A stretch of DNA of 64,000 bases, from assembly GCF_024714495.1 (NCBI RefSeq), contig NZ_JAMZMJ010000007.1, forward strand, positions 62,001 to 126,000, read 5' to 3'. Below are positions 8,688 to 16,946 of the stretch, in pieces. This DNA comes from Marinoscillum pacificum. GTDB lineage: Bacteria; Bacteroidota; Bacteroidia; Cytophagales; Cyclobacteriaceae. Below the pieces are notes generated by a model. It did no database searches. It was not told the DNA's origin and was given only the letters and a program-made list of their open reading frames with translations. Positions within the stretch are counted from its first letter, which is position 1. Each line of letters begins with the position of its first letter. The translations under genes and the position numbers were made by a program.

Positions 8688-9401
8688 TTATGTGAATTGA
8701 CCAATACAATACACGGTTGGTATTTTGTGTAAATCTACCTTTTCTTTCTTCCACTGAGAGATAGGCAAGGTTTTGATGAATTCTTGACTACCAAAAATAT
8801 CTGAACTAACACTGAGCAAAGTGTTCCCAGAAAGGTTTTTAGTGAGGTCATCCATTAACTGGTTGTTCCTAAAGGGTGTCTCCATGAACACTTGTGTATA
8901 ACTGCTTGATCTAAGGTCTAGCTCTAACTTCTTAATGGATTTTGCTCTGTCTGCTTTTTGAATAGGTAAGTATCCATGAAAGGTGAACTGCTGTCCACTG
9001 AATCCGGATCCAATAACCGCAGTTTGTATGGATGATGGTCCAGGCAAAGGAAATACTCGCATGTTATTTTGATGTGCAAACGCAACTGCCAAACTACCTG
9101 GATCTGCAAGTCCTGGGAGTCCAGCTTCAGAAATCACACCAACATCATGTCCCTGGTTGAGCCAATTCATTCTTGCACTGACTTCCGCAGGAGAAGATTT
9201 TTTATCTAAGACTTCAAACTTCAGTTCAGAAATATCTAGTCCAAGTTTTAGACTGCTGATAAACCTTCTAGCGGTACGTACATTCTCCACCAGGTAGTGC
9301 TGAGTGTTCTTCACCACATCAAGAACCATAGGAGCCAAAAAGCTAGCCTCATTTGATTCTGATAGGTAGGTAGGAATTAGAAATAGAGATCCTTTACTCA
9401 T
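8688..9401 (-). CDS. Tetrapyrrole-methylase-fold SAM-dependent methyltransferase (RsmI-like)
   Basis: This 237-residue protein has the fold of tetrapyrrole methylases and the 16S rRNA methyltransferase RsmI. The segment GVISEAGLPGLADPGS corresponds to the RsmI motif around GTPGISDPG, and LPGPSSIQTAVIGSGF matches the SAM-binding second half. It is about 45 residues shorter than E. coli RsmI and lacks its C-terminal extension. Bacteroidota often carry such a short paralogue besides true RsmI, so the rRNA target is uncertain. Its start codon overlaps the stop of the upstream hydrolase gene by 4 bases, indicating translational coupling. Confidence 0.85.
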   Translation of the reverse strand: MSKGSLFLIPTYLSESNEASFLAPMVLDVVKNTQHYLVENVRTARRFISSLKLGLDISELKFEVLDKKSSPAEVSARMNWLNQGHDVGVISEAGLPGLADPGSLAVAFAHQNNMRVFPLPGPSSIQTAVIGSGFSGQQFTFHGYLPIQKADRAKSIKKLELDLRSSSYTQVFMETPFRNNQLMDDLTKNLSGNTLLSVSSDIFGSQEFIKTLPISQWKKEKVDLHKIPTVYCIGQFT

Positions 9402-10159
9402 GATAAGAAATCAATCACCAATTCAAAAAGCTCTTTAGGTTTCTCGGCGTGCACCCAGTGACCTGCATCATCGATCATTTCTATTTTAGCTTCTGGGAAA
9501 TGGCTTGATATTAAAGAGTAATCTTCTTCTTTAATGTAATTGCTCTTCTTACCACCAATGAAAAGTGTGGGTTTTTCATAAACAGCATTGTCAGCAATGC
9601 CACTTCCTACCTGATCGATATTGGCTTCTATTGCAGCTAGGTTTAATTTCCATTCGAAGTTGTTGTCAGAATCTCTTCCCAGGTTTTTAAGAATGAATTG
9701 ACGTACACCAAATTCCGTAATGACCTTGGCCATTTGATCATCGGCTTCTTTTCGAGATTGAAGTGTTGCCAAATTGATCGAATGAAACCCTTCAAAGATC
9801 TGCTGATGATGTGGAGGATAATACTTCGGAGCAATGTCTACAACAATTAGTTTGTCTACTTTATCTGGATTCATGGTTGCGAAATGCATCGCAGTTTTGC
9901 CTCCCATAGAGTGACCAACCAAATAAATTGATTCTAGTCCCTCATCTTCCATCAATTCTAAAAGATCATCGGTCATCACTTGATAGTTCATCTCATCACT
10001 ATGAGGTGAATTGCCATGATTTCTTAGGTCTATGAGATAAGTAGTGAAGTGTTCACTAAAACCTTTGCCAAGTGTTTGCCAATTGTCAGAAGAACCGAAT
10101 ACGCCATGTAGAACAAATAATGGGTGTCCAGATCCGTATTTTCTAAAGTTTAATTTCAT
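9398..10159 (-). CDS. Alpha/beta-hydrolase, YbfF-like esterase
   Basis: The 253-residue alpha/beta-hydrolase has an oxyanion region LHGVFGSSDNW (residues 17-27), a nucleophile elbow GHSMGG with Ser84, and a C-terminal His in DDAGHWVHAEKP. The acid residue is probably in the strand before it. The overall pattern resembles acyl-CoA esterases such as E. coli YbfF. The substrate is unknown. It sits between pdxJ (4-base gap) and the RsmI-like gene (4-base overlap) in one minus-strand operon. Confidence 0.88.
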   Translation of the reverse strand: MKLNFRKYGSGHPLFVLHGVFGSSDNWQTLGKGFSEHFTTYLIDLRNHGNSPHSDEMNYQVMTDDLLELMEDEGLESIYLVGHSMGGKTAMHFATMNPDKVDKLIVVDIAPKYYPPHHQQIFEGFHSINLATLQSRKEADDQMAKVITEFGVRQFILKNLGRDSDNNFEWKLNLAAIEANIDQVGSGIADNAVYEKPTLFIGGKKSNYIKEEDYSLISSHFPEAKIEMIDDAGHWVHAEKPKELFELVIDFLS

Positions 10160-10163
10160 GTAG

Positions 10164-10883
10164 TTAGTGTTCTTGCAGCTGTCTTAAATACATCTGGATG
10201 GTGTTTTCTAATCCATAATAGAGCGCATCACAGATCAATGCATGCCCTATAGAGACTTCATCCAGATATGGAATGTTTTCTTTGAGGTATTTAAGGTTGT
10301 TCAGATCCAAATCGTGTCCTGCATTTAAACCAAGTCCGATTTCTTTGGCTCTTTTAGCAGCGGCTACATATGAAGCTGTTGCTTTTACTTTATCTTCCGA
10401 AAATCCGCTCGCGTATGGCTCTGTATACAGTTCTATTCTATGTGCTCCTATTTTAGAGGCGCCCTCTACCATTTTAATGTCCGGATCTACAAAAACAGAT
10501 GTTCTAACCCCCCATTCATTGATGGTTTTAATTATGTCAGACAGCTTAGATTCATTAGTAACTGTGTCCCATCCTGCACATGATGTTAACACATCTGGGC
10601 CATCAGGGACGAGTGTTGCCTGGGCAGGACGAACCTTTTCAATGATTTCCATGAAGCGATCATCTGGGTATCCCTCAATATTGAATTCTGTTGTTACCAC
10701 ATCCTTTAACTCCATCACATCTTTATAAGTAATGTGTCTTTCATCAGGTCTGGGGTGAACAGTTATTCCTTGTGCTCCGAATCTTTCACAGTCAATTGCC
10801 GTTTGCACTACATTGGGATTATTCCCCCCTCGAGCGTTGCGCAACGTTGCAATTTTGTTGATGTTTACGCTAAGTTTGGTCAT
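10164..10883 (-). CDS. pdxJ: Pyridoxine 5'-phosphate synthase
   Basis: This 239-residue TIM-barrel enzyme condenses 1-deoxyxylulose 5-phosphate with 3-amino-2-oxopropyl phosphate in the DXP-dependent vitamin B6 route. Diagnostic segments include [15 protein letters not shown] at the N-terminus, [20 protein letters not shown] (where many homologues have the LVPE motif), and [13 protein letters not shown] near the C-terminus. The length is standard. It is the first gene of a minus-strand operon with the hydrolase and the methyltransferase, and diverges from the yqeY-like gene with only 48 bases between starts. Confidence 0.97.
   Translation of the reverse strand: MTKLSVNINKIATLRNARGGNNPNVVQTAIDCERFGAQGITVHPRPDERHITYKDVMELKDVVTTEFNIEGYPDDRFMEIIEKVRPAQATLVPDGPDVLTSCAGWDTVTNESKLSDIIKTINEWGVRTSVFVDPDIKMVEGASKIGAHRIELYTEPYASGFSEDKVKATASYVAAAKRAKEIGLGLNAGHDLDLNNLKYLKENIPYLDEVSIGHALICDALYYGLENTIQMYLRQLQEH
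10847..10878 (+). promoter_or_regulatory. Putative promoter of the yqeY-like gene, inside the 5' end of pdxJ
   Basis: TTG (10847-10849) and TAAGTTTG (10871-10878) are separated by 21 bases, matching the Bacteroidota TTG / TAnnTTTG architecture. The pair lies within the pdxJ coding start on the opposite strand and would give a leader of roughly 48 bases. Chance occurrence is possible. Confidence 0.4.
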
Positions 10884-10931
10884 GAATGATCAACGTTATT
10901 TCAAAGCAAATTTGTTCAGAAAAAATAGATT

Positions 10932-11384
10932 ATGAGTTTAAAAACTAAAATAGAAGCAGAAATCAAGCAAGCGATGTTGAATAAGCAAAAGGAGCGATTG
11001 ACTCCATTAAGAGCTATCAAATCGTTGATTTTATTGGCTGAGACAGAAAAAGGAGGAGGCGATGGACTTTCTGAAGATGCAGAATTGAAGTTATTAACCA
11101 AAGCAGCTAAACAAAGAAAAGATTCTTTAGAAATATTTAAAGAGCAAGGAAGAGATGACCTGGCCGCAAAAGAACAAAGTGAGCTAGAAGTAATTGAAGA
11201 GTTCTTACCAAAACAACTTACTGAAGAAGAATTGGAGGCTGAGTTAAAAGCTATCATTGCTGAAGTTGGAGCTTCTGGCCCACAGGATATGGGTAAAGTG
11301 ATGGGCGCTTCTACTAAAAAGCTGGCAGGTAAAGCAGATGGAAAGGCGATCTCTGCAAAGGTTAAAGAGCTACTGAATCAATAA
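10932..11384 (+). CDS. YqeY / GatB-like domain protein
   Basis: The 150-residue protein matches the YqeY family, which shares the tRNA-binding tail domain of the GatB amidotransferase subunit. The N-terminal helix pair (LKTKIEAEIKQAMLNKQKER) is typical, as are EVIEEFLPKQLTEEELEAEL and the C-terminal DMGKVMGASTKKLAGKADG, which is the most conserved part of the family. The molecular role is not established, although a link to tRNA-dependent amidation is often assumed. It starts a plus-strand run that continues with the CvpA-like gene 9 bases later. Confidence 0.93.
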   Translation: MSLKTKIEAEIKQAMLNKQKERLTPLRAIKSLILLAETEKGGGDGLSEDAELKLLTKAAKQRKDSLEIFKEQGRDDLAAKEQSELEVIEEFLPKQLTEEELEAELKAIIAEVGASGPQDMGKVMGASTKKLAGKADGKAISAKVKELLNQ

Positions 11385-11393
11385 GAACTGCGG

Positions 11394-11933
11394 GTGAATT
11401 ATTTAGATATATTTTTCATAGTAATCTTCATTATTGGTGCAATAAAAGGGTACATGAAAGGGCTAGTAGTAGAGATCTTCTCTTTTCTAGCTTTTTTCGT
11501 TGGTCTCTTTGCTGCTATCAAGCTAACGATACCGGTTGCCAATCATTTTTTCAATTCGAGTGATTATTTCCAGGCCATCACAATTGCCGTATTTATAGGC
11601 TTATTCGTTATCGTTATATTAATTATTAACCTGATTGCTAAAGCTCTCAAAAAGGTCTTGGACCTGACTTTTTTAGGGTTGTTTGATAATATCATTGGAG
11701 CGATTGCCGGTATTTTCAAGTGGGCGTTTATCATTAGCGTATTCTTTTGGGTGTTTGACTCCATCGGTCTTAGACTTACTGGAGAACAATCTGATGGCTC
11801 ATTGATTTATCCTTTTATTAAGAATCTTGGTCCGGCAACATTCGAGTTGGTTTCCAGAATGCTCCCGTTTCTTCAGGATATGATAGATTCGCTGAAAAAT
11901 ATTGGTGATAAACACAAAGAAGTGTACACATAA
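11394..11933 (+). CDS. CvpA-family membrane protein
   Basis: This 179-residue protein has four hydrophobic segments (roughly residues 3-20, 25-48, 62-85 and 100-122). The N-terminal pattern, YLDIFFIVIFIIGAIKGYMKG followed by FFVGLFAA, is typical of CvpA. The founder of the family is named for colicin V production and links to envelope homeostasis in Gram-negatives. The start is GTG at 11394, 9 bases after the YqeY stop; no better ATG exists nearby. The C-terminal tail after residue 130 is soluble. Confidence 0.9.
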   Translation: MNYLDIFFIVIFIIGAIKGYMKGLVVEIFSFLAFFVGLFAAIKLTIPVANHFFNSSDYFQAITIAVFIGLFVIVILIINLIAKALKKVLDLTFLGLFDNIIGAIAGIFKWAFIISVFFWVFDSIGLRLTGEQSDGSLIYPFIKNLGPATFELVSRMLPFLQDMIDSLKNIGDKHKEVYT

Positions 11934-11962
11934 TTGTGTTTTCTTTTGTTAATTTAAGATAG

Positions 11963-12718
11963 ATGCAAATAAAAGAACATAAAGGATTCAGTTATATAGA
12001 TGAAGGTGAAGGAGAAGTATTGCTTTTACTTCATGGCTTGTTTGGTGCTTTAAGTAACTGGGAAAGTGTGGTTAATAAGTTTTCTCAGAAATACAGAGTG
12101 ATCATCCCCCTTTTACCGATTTACACAATGCCAGTGAAAACAGCTGGATTGGATTCGCTCAATAAATTCACAGAAGAGTTTGTTGAAGCAATGTCATTGG
12201 ACAATGTGAATATTATTGGTAATAGTCTTGGTGGACATGTTGGCTTGATTTTTACGCTAGCAAATCCTGAAAAAGTAAACACTCTGATTCTTACAGGTAG
12301 CTCAGGGCTATTTGAAAATGCAATGGGAGGCTCTTTCCCAAGAAGAGGCTCGTATGATTACATTCAGGAGCGTGTGGCCTACACATTCTATGATCCAGCT
12401 ACCGCCACTAAGGATTTGGTGGACGAAGTTTTTGAGACAACAAAGAGTATCCCAAAAGCTTTGCGTATTGTAGCAATAGCTAAATCTGCACAGCGGAATA
12501 ACATGGCTGATGATATTCCGAATATCAAGGTGCCAACTTTGTTGATATGGGGATTGAATGATACAATTACTCCTCCTTACGTAGCTCATGAGTTTGATCG
12601 ATTGATACCTAATACGACCTTAAGGTTCATTGACAAATGCTGTCATGCGCCGATGATGGAACGTCCAGAAGAATTTAACGTTATATTAGAAGAGTTTCTT
12701 GAAAAAGAGTTAGTATGA
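11963..12718 (+). CDS. Alpha/beta-hydrolase
   Basis: The 251-residue alpha/beta-hydrolase has an oxyanion segment LLHGLFGALSNW, a nucleophile elbow GNSLGG with Ser88, an acid in IWGLNDTITPP and a His in CCHAPMMERPEEF. The triad appears complete. The substrate cannot be predicted; the closest general resemblance is to C-C bond hydrolases and proline iminopeptidase-like esterases. Its TGA stop overlaps the ATG of the following CBS-domain gene by 4 bases, so the two are translationally coupled. Confidence 0.9.
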   Translation: MQIKEHKGFSYIDEGEGEVLLLLHGLFGALSNWESVVNKFSQKYRVIIPLLPIYTMPVKTAGLDSLNKFTEEFVEAMSLDNVNIIGNSLGGHVGLIFTLANPEKVNTLILTGSSGLFENAMGGSFPRRGSYDYIQERVAYTFYDPATATKDLVDEVFETTKSIPKALRIVAIAKSAQRNNMADDIPNIKVPTLLIWGLNDTITPPYVAHEFDRLIPNTTLRFIDKCCHAPMMERPEEFNVILEEFLEKELV

Positions 12719-13380
12719 ACGCCAAAGATCTGATCAACTATATGATTCCGCCATTGAAGCCTCAGGATAAAATATCCAAGGCAAAGCTATGGATGGATGA
12801 GTTGCGTTTGTCAGAGCTTCCTGTTGTGGAAGATGGTCGGTTCATTGGCATAATAGATGAAGAATTACTTCTCAATGAGGAACTTCAATATCCAAATGTT
12901 GGAGATTATCCATTGGTAGGACAAAGTTGTGTGGTACAAGCCGGGCATCACTATTATGAAGTACTCAAAGTTTCAGGAGTTGAAGGTTTCAGAATTGTGG
13001 CTGTTGTAGATAGTCTAAACCAATATTTAGGCGTAGTATCAATCGAAGATGTGGTTGAGGCGTTTGCGAAAAACTCATCAGTCAGCACTCCGGGTGCGAT
13101 CATTGGGATTAAGTTGAAATATCACGATTATTCACTTTCAGAAATCAGTAGAATAATTGAAGCCAATGAGGCGAAGATTTTGAGTAGTTACTTAAGTCCG
13201 CATGCAGATGATCCAGATAATCTTCATCTTACGCTTAAAATAAATAAGGAAGAAATCACACACATCATTGCCTCTCTAGAACAAAGTGGTTTCTTTGTGG
13301 AGAATTCATACAATGTGGTTGACTCTAGCTTCGATGAGAAAGAACGCATTGATATTTTAATGAAGTATCTTAAACTCTAG
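12715..13380 (+). CDS. CBS-domain protein with C-terminal ACT-like region
   Basis: This 221-residue protein carries a pair of CBS motifs in the first 130 residues: the segment around LPVVEDGRFIGIIDEELLL, then FRIVAVVDSLNQYLGVVSIEDVV. These usually bind adenine nucleotides. The C-terminal half, with IGIKLKYHDYSLSEISRIIEANEAKI, looks like an ACT-type regulatory fold. Such a gene next to nadK is a familiar arrangement in Bacteroidota. Overlap with the upstream hydrolase (4 bases) and a 5-base gap to nadK indicate one transcript. The role is probably energy or NAD-related sensing, but this is inference. Confidence 0.87.
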   Translation: MNAKDLINYMIPPLKPQDKISKAKLWMDELRLSELPVVEDGRFIGIIDEELLLNEELQYPNVGDYPLVGQSCVVQAGHHYYEVLKVSGVEGFRIVAVVDSLNQYLGVVSIEDVVEAFAKNSSVSTPGAIIGIKLKYHDYSLSEISRIIEANEAKILSSYLSPHADDPDNLHLTLKINKEEITHIIASLEQSGFFVENSYNVVDSSFDEKERIDILMKYLKL

Positions 13381-13385
13381 AGATA

Positions 13386-14261
13386 ATGGGCAAAATTGCC
13401 TTTCATGGGAGACGAATCTCTCCTGATTCCATCAAATACGTTGAAGACATCATTTCCATTGTTCAGGCTAATGGTAGAGAAATATATGTCAGTCCCGGAA
13501 TTTCTGGAATCGATGTAGATAAAGATCTATTCTCAGACTTCCCCAAGTATGAACCAAGGAAAAACATGGAGCAATTTGAGGCTGTGTTTAGTTTGGGCGG
13601 AGATGGGACTTTATTGGAGACGTTAACACATGTCGGGTCTTCAGAAGTGCCGATTCTTGGAATAAACCTGGGTAGACTAGGTTTCTTAGCGGTCATTTCC
13701 AGAGAAAATATAGCAGATGCTCTGACGTCTTATTTTCAAGGTGAATATACTTATGAAGAGCGTTCTTTATTACAACTAACGACTGATTCTGGACTCTTTG
13801 GTGAAGAAAGCTATGCGCTAAACGAGTTTGCTATTTTAAGAAAGGACACTTCTTCCATGATAACAGTGAATAGTTATCTTGATGGTGAATTTCTCAATAC
13901 TTACTGGGTGGATGGTTTAATGGTAGCGACCCCTACAGGATCAACTGGTTATTCATTGAGTTGTGGAGGGCCAATTATAATCCCAGACACCAAAAACTTC
14001 ATCATTACTCCCATCAGCCCACATAACTTAAATGTGCGTCCTTTGATTATTTCAGAGAACAGTTCTTTGATGTTTAGAGTGGAGTCTCGCAATCAATCTT
14101 ATCAAGTTTCTTTGGATTCTAGATCCGAAGCGGTCTCTGATTCCGTAGATTTTCATGTGAAGAAAGCACCGTTTTCGTCGAAATTGATCAAAATTAAGGG
14201 CACATCCTTTCTAGATACCCTTCGAAATAAATTAACTTGGGGCCTTGACAAACGAAATTAG
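13386..14261 (+). CDS. nadK: NAD kinase
   Basis: The 291-residue enzyme phosphorylates NAD to NADP. The catalytic GGDGT motif is in FSLGGDGTLLETL, followed by LGINLGRLGFLAV, the conserved NE-containing segment SYALNEFAIL, and TPTGSTGYSLSCGGPI. All hallmark motifs are intact and the length is standard. It follows the CBS gene after 5 bases. The next gene has its own promoter-like element overlapping the short gap, so NAD kinase may end a transcript or read through into the envelope genes. Confidence 0.97.
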   Translation: MGKIAFHGRRISPDSIKYVEDIISIVQANGREIYVSPGISGIDVDKDLFSDFPKYEPRKNMEQFEAVFSLGGDGTLLETLTHVGSSEVPILGINLGRLGFLAVISRENIADALTSYFQGEYTYEERSLLQLTTDSGLFGEESYALNEFAILRKDTSSMITVNSYLDGEFLNTYWVDGLMVATPTGSTGYSLSCGGPIIIPDTKNFIITPISPHNLNVRPLIISENSSLMFRVESRNQSYQVSLDSRSEAVSDSVDFHVKKAPFSSKLIKIKGTSFLDTLRNKLTWGLDKRN

Positions 14262-14284
14262 GTTTATTAATTACTGATTTGGTT

Positions 14285-14292
14285 TATCTTTG
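14285..14292 (+). promoter_or_regulatory. Putative -7 promoter element upstream of the first porG-like gene
   Basis: TATCTTTG matches TAnnTTTG exactly and lies 21 bases before the ATG at 14314. This makes the earlier TTG at 14290 an unlikely start, because it falls inside the element. A -33 TTG at the right distance is not clear. Confidence 0.45.
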
Positions 14293-14313
14293 CACACTAT
14301 TGCGCGCATATTT

Positions 14314-15411
14314 ATGAGGTTAAAAGTATTATTACCGTCTATTATTCTTCTTTTGAGCATCGGTCTAACTGATGCCAACGCTCAGCTATTTGGCAACAAA
14401 TACAAGAGAAGACATAAGAACAAAAGAATATCCAACTATACCAATAGGGGAGCAGGTCGATTTAGGCCATACAATTTCGCATCATTTAATATAAACGCTC
14501 TCAACTATTATGGAGATTTAGCTCCAGTTAATAGAGCAGCTAGTACAGATGTGTCCTTTACTAGACCGGGTTTTGGAGGCGAAATTGGGGCACGATTTCA
14601 TCAACGAATAGCTGTAAGGGCAGGCTTCAATTATGGGCGAATAAAAGGGGATGATATTACTTCTGATCCAAATGATCCTGAATCTGCTCCACGCTACACA
14701 AGAAATTTAAGTTTTAGGAATGATATCAAAGAACTTCATGTTGGTTTTGAGTTCTTTTTACTGCCAACATGGGGAGGTCCTAATGTCCGACCTGACTTTA
14801 ATGTTTATTTGATGGCAGGTTTAGCAGTTTTCCATCATGAGCCAAAGGGTCTTGTTCCTGATTTTGATTACACGACTGGAGGTGCTAACAGCACAATTGA
14901 AGCTCCAAGTGCTGGTGAATGGGTTCGATTGAGAAAATTAGGAACAGAAGGGCAATTTGTTGATGGATCAGACGTTAGATCATACAGTCCATTTCAATTG
15001 TCAATTCCAGTTGCTTTGGGTGTCAGAATGAGATTGCCAGGCCCGTTCAGTGCTAGTCTGGAAATGGGATATAGATACTTATTTACTGATTATATAGATG
15101 ATGTAAGTGGTGGATATGTGCCTTACTGGGCTTTTAGTGATCCATTGGCAAGAATTATGTCAGATAGAAGTGCCGAGCCAACAGCTTATTGGGCAGGTGA
15201 AGACAGAAACGTTACGGTTATCGGTGGTCTTATGAGCGATGGTAACAGGTACTATTCTGCAGGTGGTGAATATGGTATTGGAGGGGGATTGCATGAGGGT
15301 GAAGAGCAAGCCATTCGAGGTAATCCTAAAGATAAAGACATGATTTTTTCGACTACCCTAAAGTTGACAATGATACTTGGACAAGTAAGAAAGTCAGCTA
15401 AATTCAGATAG
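14314..15411 (+). CDS. PorG-like outer membrane protein (DUF6089), type IX secretion-associated
   Basis: Starting at ATG 14314 the product is about 365 residues with a signal peptide (MRLKVLLPSIILLLSIGL, ending near DANAQ). The mature part is a predicted beta-barrel with the DUF6089 pattern: YNFASFNINALNYYGDLAP, GGEIGARFHQRIAVRAGF, then many aromatic strands to the C-terminus. DUF6089 includes PorG of the Bacteroidota type IX secretion system. A PorG-like gene upstream of uppS and bamA is a recurring arrangement in the phylum. This copy has long inserts relative to the next gene. A specific secretion role is inferred from family and neighbours. An in-frame TTG at 14290 is an alternative but weaker start. 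Confidence 0.78.
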   Translation: MRLKVLLPSIILLLSIGLTDANAQLFGNKYKRRHKNKRISNYTNRGAGRFRPYNFASFNINALNYYGDLAPVNRAASTDVSFTRPGFGGEIGARFHQRIAVRAGFNYGRIKGDDITSDPNDPESAPRYTRNLSFRNDIKELHVGFEFFLLPTWGGPNVRPDFNVYLMAGLAVFHHEPKGLVPDFDYTTGGANSTIEAPSAGEWVRLRKLGTEGQFVDGSDVRSYSPFQLSIPVALGVRMRLPGPFSASLEMGYRYLFTDYIDDVSGGYVPYWAFSDPLARIMSDRSAEPTAYWAGEDRNVTVIGGLMSDGNRYYSAGGEYGIGGGLHEGEEQAIRGNPKDKDMIFSTTLKLTMILGQVRKSAKFR

Positions 15412-15415
15412 TCGT

Positions 15416-16126
15416 TTGAAATCAAGTGTATTATTAATTTCTGTTTTATTGAGCTTTACTGCTCATTCACAATTTGTAGAATTTGGTGGAGGAGTAGGAG
15501 CTTCGCATTATACAGGTGACATAGTACACTACCCACATCTTTCCATGACTAAGCCTGGTGTCACAGGCTTGTTGCGTTTAAATTTTTCTAATATCGTTAG
15601 TCTTAAAACGGCCATCACATATATGGGTGTTTCGGCGAGTGATGATAAGTATTTTGATGCACTGGGAAGAGAACGCCAACATAATTTTAATCATCAGATA
15701 CTAGAACTGAGTTCTGTATTTGAATATCATTTCCTACCATATAGATCTGATAAATCTAGAATTCCATGGGCACCATACGCTTTGTTAGGAATTGGGTTTG
15801 CAAACATTATGGGTGTAGAGCCAACTTATGAAGACTTTAATAAACTTCAAGTTGTTATTCCGATGGGTGGCGGCATAAAGTACGAACTAACCAAGCAACT
15901 CACCTTGGGTATTGAGGCAAGTGCCAGAAAAACGTTTTTTGATTATTTAGATGGAATTTCAGATGGTGATGTTTCATTTAAGAATAACTATCAATTTGGA
16001 AATCCAAATGACAAAGACTGGTATTTCTACACAGGAATAAATTTGACTTTTGTTCTATACAAGATACCATGTCCATATCCTTATGTCCCAAATAGGGCTA
16101 TACTTTCACGCATCCGAGCGAACTAG
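15416..16126 (+). CDS. Second PorG-like protein (DUF6089)
   Basis: This 236-residue protein starts with a TTG codon followed directly by a clear signal peptide (KSSVLLISVLLSFTAHSQ). The N-terminus of the mature protein, FVEFGGGVGASHYTGDIVH, and the downstream FEYHFLPYRSDKSRIPWAPYALLGIG are the DUF6089/PorG pattern. At this compact size it is closer to canonical PorG than the larger gene just upstream (4-base gap). The C-terminal tail is rich in Pro, Cys and Arg. The two copies in tandem probably arose by duplication. Either could be the type IX secretion component, this one being the better candidate. Confidence 0.8.
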   Translation: MKSSVLLISVLLSFTAHSQFVEFGGGVGASHYTGDIVHYPHLSMTKPGVTGLLRLNFSNIVSLKTAITYMGVSASDDKYFDALGRERQHNFNHQILELSSVFEYHFLPYRSDKSRIPWAPYALLGIGFANIMGVEPTYEDFNKLQVVIPMGGGIKYELTKQLTLGIEASARKTFFDYLDGISDGDVSFKNNYQFGNPNDKDWYFYTGINLTFVLYKIPCPYPYVPNRAILSRIRAN

Positions 16127-16188
16127 TCGTTAAAAAATGTTTAATAATTCCGCGTTAGTAAAAAAAAACACAACTTTGTGGTCTTTCG

Positions 16189-16196
16189 TATTTTTG
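16189..16196 (+). promoter_or_regulatory. Putative -7 promoter element upstream of uppS
   Basis: TATTTTTG matches TAnnTTTG exactly, 12 bases before the uppS ATG in an 82-base gap. This would give uppS-bamA-skp its own start. The -33 element is not evident at standard spacing. Confidence 0.4.
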
Positions 16197-16208
16197 GCGT
16201 AGTAGGGA

Positions 16209-16946
16209 ATGAAGGAGCAAATCAATTCAAACAATTTACCAAAGCACATTGCCGTAATTATGGACGGTAATGGCCGTTGGGCTAAGCAAAAGGGTGCTGC
16301 AAGGATCTTTGGTCACAAAAATGCTATTAAAGCAGTACGTGAGGTTACCGAAGGATGTGCAGAATTGGGCGTTGATTGTCTTACATTATATGCCTTCAGT
16401 ACAGAGAATTGGGCACGACCAAAAGCAGAGGTCTCTGGGCTAATGAGTTTATTAGTAGCCACAATTAAAGATGAGCTTCCTACGTTACAAAAAAATAATA
16501 TCAGTTTGCATTCTATTGGTGATAGATCGGAGTTACCAAAAGAGACACGTGCTAAACTAGAAAGTGCAATTCAAGAAACTTCTACCAATACTGGTTTGAA
16601 ACTAATCTTGGCTTTGAATTACAGTGGGAAATGGGATTTGACTCAAGCTACCAAAGCTATTGCAGATGATGTGAAAGCAGGTACTATCAATCCTGAGGAT
16701 ATTGATCAAAGTGTGATTGCGGGATATCTTTCTACCGCTGGTTTTCATGATCCCGAATTATTGATCAGAACTAGTGGTGAAATGCGAATAAGCAATTTCT
16801 TACTGTGGCAGATGGCATATACAGAGATGTTTTTTACACCTGTATTGTGGCCTGACTTTAGAAGGGAGCACCTATTTGAGGCCATTCTAGCCTATCAGGG
16901 AAGGGAAAGAAGATTTGGGAAAATAAGCGAACAGGTTAATCTGTGA
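16209..16946 (+). CDS. uppS: Undecaprenyl diphosphate synthase (isoprenyl transferase)
   Basis: This 245-residue cis-prenyltransferase makes the C55 lipid carrier for peptidoglycan and surface polysaccharides. The substrate site IAVIMDGNGRWAKQKG contains the catalytic Asp of the DGN motif. The LTLYAFSTENWARP segment and the C-terminal LLIRTSGEMRISNFLLWQMAYTE are all family signatures. Its stop overlaps the possible GTG start of bamA. The product serves both the cell-wall genes at 28-34 kb and the exopolysaccharide locus in this window. Confidence 0.97.
   Translation: MKEQINSNNLPKHIAVIMDGNGRWAKQKGAARIFGHKNAIKAVREVTEGCAELGVDCLTLYAFSTENWARPKAEVSGLMSLLVATIKDELPTLQKNNISLHSIGDRSELPKETRAKLESAIQETSTNTGLKLILALNYSGKWDLTQATKAIADDVKAGTINPEDIDQSVIAGYLSTAGFHDPELLIRTSGEMRISNFLLWQMAYTEMFFTPVLWPDFRREHLFEAILAYQGRERRFGKISEQVNL

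Noticed and set aside
10273-10728. A 151-codon plus-strand frame opposite pdxJ
   Set aside because: pdxJ is unmistakable here; the antisense frame has no family pattern.
10907-10914. CAAATTTG as a shared divergent -7 element for pdxJ and the yqeY-like gene
   Set aside because: It is self-palindromic but has C instead of T at the first consensus position on both strands; the exact TAAGTTTG nearby is a better candidate for the plus strand.
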